Part shown: positions 27,523 through 39,400 of the stretch, piece after piece
How positions within the stretch are numbered: the first letter of the stretch is position 1
How the letters are laid out: every line of letters begins with the position of its first letter
The notes under the pieces: model-generated
What the model saw: the letters and a program-made list of their open reading frames with translations, nothing else
What the model was told of the DNA's origin: nothing
The model's database searches: none
Translations under genes and position numbers: made by a program
DNA from: Phoenix dactylifera
Lineage: Eukaryota; Streptophyta; Magnoliopsida; Arecales; Arecaceae
Reading direction: 5' to 3'
DNA length: 64,000 nucleotides
Assembly (NCBI RefSeq): GCF_009389715.1
Contig: NW_024068019.1
Location: 99,501 to 163,500, forward strand

Positions 27523-27959
27523 CGTCGCGAGCTTGGGAGGAAGGGAAGAAGAACGGGAACCTAAGTATATAAACGTCTTCTTACCATCCGAATAGATCGG
27601 AGGGTTCCAATAAAGAGAACGTTGATCAAACGTCTGATAATTAACGGGCTAGTGAAGCGAAGGTTTGTTAGATGCTGGATAATCTCACCACCGGGTAGAT
27701 AGGGGTCATCTTGACTCGAATCCTTCTCCCCAACCAAACTCAAACCCAACTTGCCAAATCTGACACTCTGGCTCATGGATCCAATAGAGGTCAGCTGACC
27801 CCCAACCTGGCAGCTTGTTAGGTTGGGTTCGAGTCAGAATTTCGCGCAGTAGGGATGTAACAGAAAAATTAAAATTTTAAAAATATTTGATATAAAAGAA
27901 GAATAATGTATTGTTAATAATGATTTAATGGTTTCTAAAAATTAGATATTAGCTACAAT
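27523..27959. other. Upstream region of the ASCC2-like gene
   Basis: Short intergenic stretch that should hold the promoter of the leftward ASCC2-like gene. A TATATAAA word at about 27566-27573 lies roughly 45 bp upstream of the first ATG, but it reads canonically on the opposite strand, so I do not call it a TATA box. Nothing else is recognisable. Confidence 0.4.
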
Positions 27960-28985
27960 AATCATAATAAATTTTTTAAGTCGTGTTGGCGTAGTGCTTT
28001 CTTTGCTCTTTCTTTTGACATAGATTTCTGGCGTTTTTTTTGAACTTGTTGCCCTTCTTATCTTCTTTAGGCCAATTTTTCTCTTCAATCCCCATGGCTT
28101 TCACGCTGGCTTTGCTGATGCCTTCAACTTGGAAGAGTTTCGGCTCCTTTCGGATGTTATCGTGGAGACCTCCGATGTACTTCATGAAGACTGCATGATT
28201 GCTGATGGAGATTTCGAAGAAGATTGCTTGCTTATGACACTCGCTGGAATAGTCCTAGATAGACTGATCATATTTCTGCCATAAGTACTGCCACTAAATT
28301 GGGTAGAATTGATTTTTGATTAGGCTCTTGAATTTATTCCATGTTGGATTCAAAACATCATTGTTTCTTGTGTACAAATTTTACCATATAAAAGTATAGC
28401 CAGAAAGCTTGAGACAAGCAAAAACTACCTTCTAGACACTAGAGTATCTCTGGATAGTAAATATATTTCTAACTGGTCTAGCCAGTTATCTAGCTTTTCC
28501 AATTCAACAACTCTATCATATACAAGAATCTCGATTCGAGCCTCAACTTTAAATGGTTGAAAAGAGAGATTTCTCGTACCTATAGATCGCTCATCCTCAT
28601 CCTTCTCGCTAGATAGTAAATCTTCATCTCGAGTCATAGGAGACAGCTTCGTAACAGAAATTGCTGGTGTCTGTGTTAAAGGTATCGCGAATCTCGAGAC
28701 GATCTCGGTAAGTTGGGCAATCTTCTCTTCTAATTATATGATATGTTTTTTCGTCTCATCATCACCCATTGAGAAAGATCTAGTAGCCATACTCGCTTTT
28801 GTCCTTTGATATATTTGAAGCACGGATAGTCTTTCTCCTAATTGCTTGTATTGCTCACATGTCTGGACCATGAACAGAGGCTCTCACAGATATAGAAGAC
28901 CGGAGCTCTGATGTCAACTTGATCTAATCAGATCAAGTTGGAATTCCATTAGGTAAGAGTATAGCTCTGATACCAACTTGATCCT
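27960..28985 (-). mobile_element. Ty3/gypsy LTR-retrotransposon fossil (leader and gag part)
   Basis: The minus strand carries fragments resembling a plant Ty3/gypsy gag: KYIGGLHDNIRK near 28150-28185, of the LGGLHxxIR gag type, and a NWLDQLEIYL stretch near 28470-28500. Upstream on the same strand, around 28960-28975, is TTGGTATCAGAGC, matching the primer-binding site complementary to initiator methionine tRNA. PBS, leader and gag therefore lie in the expected order. The element is broken at several points and truncated; no pol is visible. A flanking LTR may extend to about 29430 but could not be delimited. It looks old. Confidence 0.7.
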
Positions 28986-29528
28986 TCTGAATACTTGTAG
29001 CGATCAAAGTGATCCACATCGAGCTCAGTGATCCTCCTAGATCAAATGGATATGTTCAGGTATTGAAATGAGACATGCTAAAGTTGAAGCCCATGGTAGA
29101 CCTATATCCATCGTGCTCGGTTGCAGGAAGTAAAAAATAAAAAAAAAATGAGCTATAAAACATCTATAAATTAAAAAAATAAAATTAAAAACGTGATATG
29201 AACTTCATCGATGCCAAAGTGGGAGAGACAATGTTGATTCTTAATAAGAGAAAGTTATAGTATCATGCAAATTGGAATAGCTTTGATGATGGAGCTGCAG
29301 TAAGTACGTACACTCGAGGGTATCACAACCATCAATACTTTCAATCAGATGTATTGCAAGTGCCAACCATCCATACCTTCAATTAGTGACTATAAATTAA
29401 TCTCTCTAACAAATTCTAGAGAAAGGAACCCGGCAAGTATTCCCGACTTTATAGCCTAACATTAGCAACTGTCAATTATATTTGCCCTTCAATCCATTGA
29501 GCCCATTCGCGCGCGCGGAGGGGAGGGA

Positions 29529-31967
29529 ATGCCCCCTTCGTCTCTCTCCACTCTCCTCTCCCTCCAACCCCTCGACGTCCACAAACTCGCCAACCGGTTC
29601 GCCGCCCACCTCCAACTCCTCGCCGCGGCTCTCCCCAAAGCCTCCGCCGCCGCCTCCCTCCCCTCCCCCATCCTCCTCCGCCTCCGCGCCCTCCACGCTC
29701 ACATCCTCGCCTCCGGTTTCAAGCCCCGCGCCCACATCCTCAACCGCCTCGTCGACCTATACGCCAAGGCCGGCGACCTCCCCTCCGCCCGCCTTCTCTT
29801 CGACGCCGCCGCCCCTGCCGATGCCGCTGCGGCCACCTCCCTTGTCAACGCCTACGCCGCCACCGGCCGCCTCCCCCTCGCTCGCCGCCTCTTCGACTGC
29901 ATCCCTCTCCCTTCCCGGGATACTGTCTTCTACAACTCCATGATCTCCGGCTATGCCCGCGCCGGCGACGGCCCGCTGGCCCTCGCCATTTTCCGCGACA
30001 TGCTCCGGGATGACTTCCGGCCGGACGACTACACCTTCACCGGAGTTCTCAGCGCTGCAGCCACCATCATTGTTCTCGAACTCGACCATTGCGGGCAGCT
30101 CCATTGCGCCGTGGTGAAGTCCGGCACGGAGCAGGTCATCTCTGTTTCAAATGCCTTAATTGCTTTGTACTTCAAGTGTGATTCCCCTGAGATAGCAGTA
30201 ATTGCTCGGGAGGTGTTTGATAGAATGGTCAAGAGAGATGAGCTCACTTGGACCACAATGGTTGTCGGGTATGTCAGGAAAAGAGATATAAATGAAGCTC
30301 GTCAAGTTTTTGACAAGATGGAGGGAAGGTTTGATGTCGTTTGGAATGCAATGATTTCGGGATATGTGCATTGTGGGCTTTTTTCAGAAGCATTGGAGAT
30401 GTTTAGAAGGATGAATTCAATTGGTATCTCGCTTGATGAGTTCACTTACACAAGTGTGCTCAGTGCTTGTGCGAATGCCGGGCTTTTCATTCATGGAAAA
30501 GCTGTTCATGCCCACATCATTCGTTCAGGGCCTGACTTCAATCCTGAATCGGCATTGCCCATCGAGAATGTGTTGGTCACCCTATACTCGAAGTGCGGAA
30601 AGACCAATGTCGCAAAAAGAATTTTTGATGATATTAAAAGAAAAGATCCCGTTTCATGGAATGCCATCTTGACAGGATATGTGAATTGTGGTCGCATTGA
30701 TGATGCACTTGCAATTTTTCAGATTATGCCTCATAAGAATGAGTTGGCATGGATGGTGATGATCTCGGGGTTTGTACACAATGGGCTTGCCGAGGAAGGC
30801 TTGAAGTTGTTCAGTCGAATGAGGGCTGAGGGTACCAAGCCTTATGACTATACGTATGCAAGCACAATTGCTGCATGTGGTGAGCTTGGAACATTGGAGC
30901 ATGGGCGGCAGCTCCATGCACAGCTCATCCAGTTTGGCTATGAATCAAGCAACTCGGCGGGAAATGCTCTTTTGACGATGTATGCCAAGTGTGGAGCACT
31001 GGAGGAAGCACGCCTCATGTTCCTTGTGATGCCCAATGTGGACTCTGTATCTTGGAATGCAATGATTGCTGCCCTTGGGCATCATGGACATGGTAGAGAG
31101 GCAATTGAGCTTTTCGACTGCATGATTGGGGAGGGTATATTTCCAGACCGCATCTCTTTCCTAACAGTCCTGTCAGCCTGCAATCATGCAGGCTTGGTAG
31201 ATGAAGGCTTTCGGTACTTTGAATCCATGAAACATGATTATGGTATTATCCCAGGGGAAGATCATTATGCCCGGTTGATTGATTTACTAGGCAGGGCTGG
31301 GCGTATTGGAGAAGGTAGGGATGTAATTAAATCAATGCCCTTTGAGCCAGGCCCATCTATTTGGGAGGCTGTTCTATCAGGCTGCAGAATGCATGGGGAC
31401 ATGGATCTTGGAATTTATGCAGCGGAGCAACTCTTTAAGATGATACCGCAGCATGATGGAACGTATGTCCTTTTATCCAACATCTATGCTGCCGTTGGGT
31501 GGTGGGAAGATGTTGCAAGGGTTAGGAAATTGATGAAAGATCGTGGGGTGAAGAAGGAACCTGGATGCAGCTGGATTGAAGTTGCAAATAAGGTTCATGT
31601 GTTCCTTGTCAATGATGCAAGACACCCTGAGGTGCAGGAAGTATACAAATTCCTCGAGATACTTGGAGTCAAGATGAGGAAGCTGGGATATGTCCCTGAT
31701 ACCAAGTTTGTTCTGCATGATGTTGATCCTGGGAAAAAGGAATATGCATTATCTACTCACAGCGAGAAATTAGCTGTTGGATATGGGCTTATGAAATTGC
31801 CTTCTGGGGCCACAGTTAGAGTTCTTAAGAACTTGAGAATTTGTGGGGATTGCCATGCTGCGATCATGTTCATGTCAAAGGCAGCTGATAGAGAGATAAT
31901 TGTCAGAGATGTTAAACGGTTTCACCATTTTAATAATGGAGAGTGTTCTTGTGGGAATTATTGGTGA
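29529..31967 (+). CDS. DYW-class pentatricopeptide repeat protein (At1g25360 type)
   Basis: Intronless ORF of 812 aa. Family role: sequence-specific binding of organellar transcripts and C-to-U editing, with the DYW domain acting as the deaminase. The whole length resembles Arabidopsis At1g25360 (LANRFAAHLQLL near the start; SWNAMIAALGHHGHG and LLSNIYAAVGWWEDVARVRK further on). Tandem P/L/S-type PPR motifs fill about residues 65-590, then E/E+ motifs. The DYW domain covers about 690-812, with zinc-binding HSE (THSEKLA), CGDCH and CSCG. It ends CGNYW instead of CGDYW; the Arabidopsis protein also departs there (GNFW, from memory). GC content is very high in the first 450 bases and falls to ordinary values, a monocot-like gradient. 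An N-terminal organelle transit peptide is likely but not proven. Confidence 0.95.
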   Translation: MPPSSLSTLLSLQPLDVHKLANRFAAHLQLLAAALPKASAAASLPSPILLRLRALHAHILASGFKPRAHILNRLVDLYAKAGDLPSARLLFDAAAPADAAAATSLVNAYAATGRLPLARRLFDCIPLPSRDTVFYNSMISGYARAGDGPLALAIFRDMLRDDFRPDDYTFTGVLSAAATIIVLELDHCGQLHCAVVKSGTEQVISVSNALIALYFKCDSPEIAVIAREVFDRMVKRDELTWTTMVVGYVRKRDINEARQVFDKMEGRFDVVWNAMISGYVHCGLFSEALEMFRRMNSIGISLDEFTYTSVLSACANAGLFIHGKAVHAHIIRSGPDFNPESALPIENVLVTLYSKCGKTNVAKRIFDDIKRKDPVSWNAILTGYVNCGRIDDALAIFQIMPHKNELAWMVMISGFVHNGLAEEGLKLFSRMRAEGTKPYDYTYASTIAACGELGTLEHGRQLHAQLIQFGYESSNSAGNALLTMYAKCGALEEARLMFLVMPNVDSVSWNAMIAALGHHGHGREAIELFDCMIGEGIFPDRISFLTVLSACNHAGLVDEGFRYFESMKHDYGIIPGEDHYARLIDLLGRAGRIGEGRDVIKSMPFEPGPSIWEAVLSGCRMHGDMDLGIYAAEQLFKMIPQHDGTYVLLSNIYAAVGWWEDVARVRKLMKDRGVKKEPGCSWIEVANKVHVFLVNDARHPEVQEVYKFLEILGVKMRKLGYVPDTKFVLHDVDPGKKEYALSTHSEKLAVGYGLMKLPSGATVRVLKNLRICGDCHAAIMFMSKAADREIIVRDVKRFHHFNNGECSCGNYW

Positions 31968-32265
31968 AAACTGGTTTAATACCAAGTTTGTTCTGCATGA
32001 TGTCGATCCTGAGAAAAAGGAATATGCATTATCTACTCGCAGTGAGAAGTTAGCTGTTGGATATGGGCTTACGAAATTACCTGCTGGGGCCACAGTTAGA
32101 GTTCTTAAGAGCTTGAGAATTTGTGGAGATTGCCATGCTGCATTCATGTTCATGTTAAAGGCAGCTGATAGTGAGATAATTGTCAGAGATGTTAAGCTGT
32201 TTCACCATTTTAAGAGTGGAGAGCATTCTTTCCTTGTGGGAATTATTGGTGAAAACCAGTTTAAT
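31968..32265 (+). pseudogene. Tandem duplicate of the PPR gene's DYW-encoding 3' end
   Basis: The segment at 31981-32265 repeats 31701-31980 (spacing 280 bp), beginning at ACCAAGTTTGTTCTGCATGA in both copies. The duplicated part encodes the DYW domain from TKFVLHDVD onward and includes the original stop region. Copy 2 keeps RSEKLAVGYG and CGDCH. A 5-bp insertion near 32229 shifts the frame at the last residues, so it lacks the CSCGNYW ending and runs on to a stop near 32392. It sits right behind the real stop codon, has no start of its own, and is probably only 3'UTR sequence. Confidence 0.88.
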
Positions 32266-33350
32266 TTATCTGAGTCACATGTGCTCTGGATGGTAAGTTT
32301 AATTTCTAACACTCAAAATTGGTGCCGGTTCTCAAGCTGTTGGATAATTTTTGAGTGCATTCCAACTGTGAAGAAGCTCACAGATAAGGCTTAGCTTAGA
32401 TTTTTAGCTTACAGTTTTGCCTTCTACAGATCTGACAATCTTTATGTTGTTGCATCAGTATGAAAGATTTTTAGGATATGACAATTGATAAATAATAATT
32501 TTATCAGACACATGAAACTTTCCGACCTGCCTATTGTTTTATTGACACTGGAAGTTTAATGCAGGTTCATCAACATTGCTGAGACCTAGACCACCACAGA
32601 ATAGCTTACTTTTACCAAACTTTACCAAATGTTTGGAGGCAGTTTAGAGATAGTACAAAGACAGTGATATCTCCTGTGAGTCATGTCAACTTATTTATAT
32701 TCAGTGTTCACTCTAGCTTTATTGATTCATATGTTTATCATTCTTTGTTAATATTAATAAAATTGGCATTGCCATTAGCCACTAGTTCTGTGTAAGTTGC
32801 TTAATACAGTCTATTGGTTTAATTTTCGCTTTACTGATTTCAGTTTGAAGCCTAAAGTTTGAAAAGAGTTATATAAATTATATAGTTTGAAAAGAGTTTG
32901 AAGCTTGGTAGTATGTCAAGAAATATGTTAAGATCTCAGTGCATGTATACATATACCTTTTATACTTCGCCCTCCTATGTTATTTTGTTATTTAAAATAA
33001 TAAATATGGTGTAGTTTTTGTTTTGACAATTTTGGCTGAATATATAATGCATATCCGAAGAGTGTACAACTTTCTAAACATGTATATCAATGATTAAAGG
33101 CTAGTCATCATCATAAAACTACTCAAAATAGTTTAGATCGGAATAAAAGGTTTGCTGTGTTAGTGAACACTCATGGTACTCTTTTATGCGTGTACCCTTA
33201 TGTGCTGATTGGACTGTACAGATAGTTGGTACGATACATTATATCTTAACAGGATATTAACTCATAGGAAGATATACATAACTAAGAAAAAATATTGATA
33301 GTCTCACTCGTTTCGGTGGAGGCATTTATCCTGTAAGATCTTGTTCTATA

Positions 33351-33577
33351 AACACTTGATGTTGGAGTTAGGAGCTTCACGTGAACAAACTCTATTATAA
33401 AGATGAAATAGAATATGGCTCATTGACTCTTGTATCAAAGACAAACTATGTATCTTATTCTCTGAACACTTGATGTTGGAGTTAGGAGCTTCACGTGAAC
33501 AAACTCTCTTATAAAGATGAAATAGAATATGGCATGGACTCTTGTATCAAAGACATAAACGGTGTATCTTATTCTCT
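33351..33577. repeat. Two-copy tandem repeat, period 114 bp
   Basis: A block starting AACACTTGATGTTGGAGTTA occurs at 33351 and again at 33465, nearly identical through TGTATCTTATTCTCTG. The few differences, mostly short indels, suggest a fairly recent local duplication. Confidence 0.85.
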
Positions 33578-35655
33578 GTATTTGATTTCATTTTTCCTTT
33601 GATGCTTATTTTAATGTGCCATTTTTGCTTAAAAAAGAGATGCTATGTTATGAATTATAGTCTCAACCACCCATCATGCACGCATGTCATCTGGATAATT
33701 TCAGGAATATTATATTTCTAGATTTGAATCTATCAGTTTCCCATAGCTGTGCTCTTATAAGACCTTTATTTCATTTTATAGTTACTATTTTTTTCCTGAT
33801 AAAATGTCAAGGTAAATGACTAATTTATATGGAGCAAAAGTTAAGGTGGGCCGAATCGATTGACATGTGACGATCATTTTAAATAATTGTGAGAATTGTT
33901 TTTTTCAAAGGCCATAGCTGTTCCAAGGGAAACTGGGTTGCGGAAGCTGGATGATCGTTCTTTAAGACTTGACTGGAAGCAATGACTGTCAGTGGATTCA
34001 CTGGCAAATACAACTACATATACACATGAAAGCTGTGATACCGTGACAGTGAGAACGGTGATATATGCTCCAGAATGAACTGCACGCAGATTTCTCATGT
34101 GCAATCACTCCTTGCAGGAGAATTCCTGACAGCAGCCAGAAAGTTGATAACTGCCTTCTTTTCTATATAATCTGCCTTGCTCTGCATTCAGATGGGTCTG
34201 CTACTTATGGGACAGGGCTGGTTAATTACAATTATTGGCATGCAGTCCATGCGAACGTACCAACTTGCTGGTGCTAGGTTTTATTCTTTGTTTCATTGGA
34301 ACCGGAAATGGTTCCAGTGGGTTTGAACTGCTTTCCTATGTTATTGCTTGTGAAAATGGAATTCTTGGGGATATGACCAAAAATGCTAAAGACTAAAACT
34401 ATTGGAAGATGGTTGCTGACCTATGGTTCACAACCTTATCTAATTGCATATGAAACATTCAAATTGATGTTTGGATTTTATTGCTTGTGAAAATTTGGAC
34501 CTACTTTGGCAACAATTCAATTTGTCTTGGTAGCTATAAACTTTGAACATTTGGGTTGTAACCATCTGGCTGGCTTGGGTTAAAGTCAAAGCCAACCAAA
34601 CATGTTTCCATTAAAATATAGTTGTGTGGTCCCTAGGGCAGCACTTTTCTCTAGTTTGCAAACCATTACATAAAGGTGTTTCCATGATTATTAGAAATCA
34701 AAGTATTTATCTATAAGATTAAGGTTCTTACAGGGTGTTGCATGCACAATGTATTAATAAGATTATTTTGCATGATATTGTGAGCGGAAAAATACTGAAC
34801 CTTGTTAAATTGCATACAGAACTATAAATTTTTAATAATTAAGAGTATATATCTTTGACACATGATGAGCTTTAATATGTGGGTGGTCGGAATCAACAAT
34901 TCGCAACTTGTTGATTGCAAATGGTTTCACACTCGTTTTATCAGCAAATAAAAATTTTGATTTATTTGAGGTAAATGAAAACCCTTACTTTATTCTATTT
35001 AAAAATAGAAAAATTAAGAAGAATCCAAATTCCAATTTTGTCTTTTCATCGGGGAGATACAATTGATTGGAACCTTTGAAGCCTTAACTTTACCCTTTCA
35101 AGAAGTAGGTACGGTAAAGCAAACTATTGTGCTAATTTTTTTACTTTCATGACACGAAGGGGCCACGGCAAACTGAAGATTAGAAATGGCCACCCGGCAT
35201 CCGTTGATACGGAACATTCGCAGATTGGTACGAAAGTTGACCTCCTGCTAAATAGCTCATGTGTATTGGAAGGCGAACAGTGCAGCAGACTAGATTACCT
35301 CTTATGTTGTCCAGCACTTCGAGAAGGTTATTTGGACAAACTTAGCATGCATTCCATGCCTAATGTACTGTTTACTTTCACTTGATCTGGTAAATTATAA
35401 TCAAGTTAGAGTTATATGAAATGAAATAAAATGCTGCTTTGACCAAAAAAAAAAAAATTAGAAATATTAACTTATATGCTTGAGATACAAACGATGAGCT
35501 TAAAAAAAGTTAGGCAGCTATTACCATTGCCATCTTTTTTGGGGCAAAGTAGTTAATTATACTATACCCAAAACTAGTACTGAAAATATGTAATGCATTT
35601 GAGAGGAATATAAACAATTGTGGTTTGTATACATTGGAAATTTTTTGTATTGTAT

Positions 35656-35707
<52 letters not shown>

Positions 35708-35720
35708 GTATGTATATATG
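35656..35720. repeat. Compound microsatellite (AC)n(AT)n(GTAT)n
   Basis: Consecutive runs of AC, AT and GTAT units between 35656 and about 35720, about 700 bp upstream of the VSR start codon. Confidence 0.95.
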
Positions 35721-36100
35721 TATTTTTTATCAAAATATAAAAAAACTGAAGTACCATAATAAAAACTAAAATATACAAAAGCTGGTGGAAAATAGATACT
35801 TTTACGTGGGGGGTTAGTTAAAATAGATCATTCACTTAAAAAATTGCATCATAATATTTATTTCAAAAATAAAATCATGAAGCTGATGGAGATGGGAGAC
35901 AGTGACTTCAAAATCATTCACTCCAATTTTTAAGGAGCTTGAAGTCGTACTTTATAACTAAAAAAATATTTATTTAAATAGCAAGATGCTAGGGGTTTAC
36001 ATGCAAAATAATTTAAAGAACAAATATTAAAAGATGTCCCTAATAAAAAAAAAATTTCAGACCTTTAACCATTAACATGCCCAAAACTTGAGCCATTAAA

Positions 36101-36429
36101 GATGGAGGCGGTAACCTTTTCCCTTGCAAGCATCAATAACGACCCCACTTTTCTTCCATGCGGATCCAATCACTACTCTCTGCGGCACCCTTTCTTAACT
36201 CTCCCACCACCCCGCCACTCATCTTCCCCTGAAGCTTCCAACGCTGCTTCAAAACCCCCGTGCCCCACTGTCGCCACTCTTGACCACCAACCAGGTTCTC
36301 CCTCTGTCTCTCTCTCTCTCGCTCGTTAGCTACACTCCCCAAACCCTCTCTCTTCGATCCGCGCCACCTCTTCTCGTCTCTTCTTTCCATTTCGTTCCTT
36401 TTCTTTGGCGTCGGCTCGTGTTGGGGGAG
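36101..36429 (+). promoter_or_regulatory. VSR promoter-proximal/5'UTR region with CT-rich tract
   Basis: Pyrimidine-rich sequence with a CT/TC tract at about 36302-36322 precedes the ATG at 36430. Such tracts are common in plant core promoters and 5'UTRs. The reading frame stays open upstream to 36280, but that part has no conserved sequence, so I treat it as leader. No clear TATA box was found. Confidence 0.45.
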
Positions 36430-39400
36430 ATGGGGCGATCGGATGGGCTTCTCCTAGGGTTCCTCCTCGCGGTTTGGGGGATCGGATTGGGGTTTTGGGC
36501 CTTGCCGGCGGCGGGGAGGTTCGTGGTGGAGAAGAACAGCCTGATGGTGACCTCGCCGTCCGAGCTCCGGGGGAAGCACGACAGCGCCATCGGCAACTTC
36601 GGGATCCCGCAGTACGGCGGGAGCATGGCGGGCATGGTGGTGTACCCCAAGACCAACAGATACGCCTGCGAGAAATTCTCGGCTTCGGATTTGTTCAGGC
36701 CCAAGCCGGGGGCGCTCCCCAACTTTCTTCTTATCGATCGTGGGGGTAAGTATTCTCCAGAAAGAATAATTGAAGTTTGTGTTTTGTTCATATTTCTATT
36801 GGTATTTAATTTATTGGTTTTGAGAGCACAAACTTTTTTGAGCGAATTAAAGGCATAAAGTTTGGATCGGAAAGATGTCCATGAACTGTAACGTGATGGG
36901 TGACGTTTAGTAAGATGTTGGATGATAAGTACAGTTAATTTTGTTATGCTAGTTTTGCTCCCCCACTTTTTAATTAAAGTCAAAAACTCGGCGCTGAAAA
37001 TGTTAAAATGTTCGATTATACTGGAATTTCCTTTCAGTTTGTTCATTTGGAAGTTTGTATCCCAATCACCTTTTAGCTGGCAGAGCGATCTGCAACGCAT
37101 GGAAGTTGCATGGAGTGGCATTTTGTGTTGCATTGATTGGTTATGGACTACAGTCCTTGTCAACCAACATAGGATTCTTATGCTTTTATTTTATTTTACT
37201 TTTTTTAATGCAAGAGGTTGGGGGCTGGCACCTGAACATAGGAGTCTTTTGTTGCTTATCATTGTGAACAAATAATATATAAAGGTAACAATACTGGAGA
37301 GATGTCACGCTTGTCTTCTTCCATTTAACAAGAAAAAGTTCTGTAGTAGTTGGCGGTAGTGGCATTAAATCACATGTCATGCCAGCATTCCTGAGTTCAG
37401 AAACTACCTATCATACTGTTCTCAATAGTTATATTTGAACTGAAAGGCACAACCATGCAAGTAACTATGCTAACTAGATGATTGAGAAATTGTCCATTGT
37501 GAGAAATTAAAAATAGACATATTTATGTATCTTAGCCTCAGACTTTATTCATCAAAATAAGTTAACTAATCTTATCTTGCAAGGTCATGGCTCAGCACAA
37601 ATCACTAAAACTTTCATGGAGATTTAGTTTTCAAAAGTGAAGCTAAGGAAACTATCATATCTTCATAATATTTCAGAAAAAGAAGTTCGATTCCCTCCTT
37701 TTTCTATAAGTTATTAAGCTGAATGAGGGATTGCACTTTTTCATGCAATTGCATCTATGGAGGGGATTTGCCTTATGTCAGGTCAACTTCAATCAATGGG
37801 ATATCTAGAGACACTGTAAAGTGCATTTACTAGCATCATGCTTAGCTATTGGTTTGCAAGACAGATCATGCGTGATTGTGGATAGGTACCCACATTTAAA
37901 AAATGAAAAAGAAACTTTTCTGGTATCTTGATAGTTTCAGGAATATTGCTAAAAGTAAATATCAAGAAGAAAAGGATGAGAAAGTGAGAGCATGTAATTT
38001 CGAAGATTATTGAAGGGGTGAACATTTCATTTAATCAGTATGAGATTCTAGAGAGGGGAGGGGGCTAAACTTGGAGGGTTAGTTCATATTAATTTCTTGG
38101 AATACTGGGTTTTAGGAGGATCTATTAGGAAGTGGGATGGCCAGAAGATTGTTTAAGAAGGAGAATTCATAAATGTTGCAGATTGGACAATAAATGGAAA
38201 ATTTTAAGGCACATATGTGGTTGCTTTCTGGTGGTTTGAATTACTAAAGAAGCTTTAATTACATATAATCACGTCACTTTGCTTTCATATGGTGGTACAA
38301 TTTTTTTTTTTTTTTTGTTGAAATCCTAATAAATTTGAGTCTTCATTTTTTACTAAAACCATTGACTCTTTATATCTGTAGTCTTTAATAAGTAAATTTG
38401 TCTTAATTAAAGTGCCTAAATGCCTAATAGTTGGAATTTGCTTTTGGTGGAGAAAGATTATCGCTAGCAAAATTGTGGGGACAAGGTGATGGGATTGTAA
38501 TTTTTGCTAGTATTTTTATAAGCAGAAGGTTTAGGGCTTAATTAATTTCTTTGAGACTTTCAACTGGAATGCTGAAGTGGATTTTTCCATGATTCCTAGT
38601 AAATATTTATGGATCAGTAATATAAAACCTGTTTGAGTAAGTTTACTAGGTTTTCTTGTCAATTTATTTGGTGATTTTTTTTCGTTTTTGACCCGCTAAA
38701 GTGGTTTTCCTTGACGGCTATCTTAACCAACACTTGACTCCGCTGGGAAGTGTTGGAGCCTAAGCCTTCATTCTTTCCAAAAAAAAGGAAGAAAATTAAG
38801 GTGGTTTGAGAATCCATTATCAATTGTTCGATATGATGGTAAGTGGGCGTGCATCAAGAAATTGGAAACTCAATCTGTATTTTGCTTAGAAAGCTGAGAT
38901 ATGCAAAGAGCAAGTTGGAGTTGGATGCATTTAAGATGTCAAAGGAATTTGATGTATAATTTTCAGAACATTCACAAATTTGACTTTAAGTGGACATGCA
39001 GAACATATTAGATTTGGAGAGACCTAAAAGGGTGGAACTATTGATTTGAAAGGAGAATAAAAGTGGCCTAAACAGGAAGAAGTTTTTTTTGAGGCATATA
39101 TCAAAGCTAATTTAGTGTATAATGAGAGAGAGAGTTCGAATTTGTATGGCAAAGTGGTGAATAGAAGATCATGAAATTCTACCTAAATCTTTGCTTAAAT
39201 ATAGAGGAAGGGGCGTTAAGCTACAAATCTTGAGTTGAAGGGGCAACAATGAGAGAGAGGATTTTAAGTCAGAATAGATGAAAGATACATGTTTCATATT
39301 TTAGGAGAAAAAAGTCCCCAAATGGCTATACCCTTGTCTAATCCAAAACTCTGCATAATATGAAAGATAAAAGTGAGGAGTCTTCTTAACCTTTTAACAA

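Larger units (their letters stand above)
32266..36100. other. Intergenic DNA between the PPR and VSR genes
   Basis: AT-rich, with no recognisable exon. It contains a 114-bp two-copy tandem repeat (listed separately) and a compound microsatellite near 35656-35720. The first few hundred bases are presumably the PPR 3'UTR. An open frame at 35149-35385 has no family resemblance. Confidence 0.6.

Noticed and set aside
27566-27573. TATATAAA as TATA box of the ASCC2-like gene
   Set aside because: It reads canonically on the plus strand while the gene is on the minus strand.
36330-37163. 277-codon open frame antisense to VSR exon 1 and intron 1
   Set aside because: It overlaps conserved coding sequence on the other strand and has no family resemblance; a shadow of the GC-rich exon.
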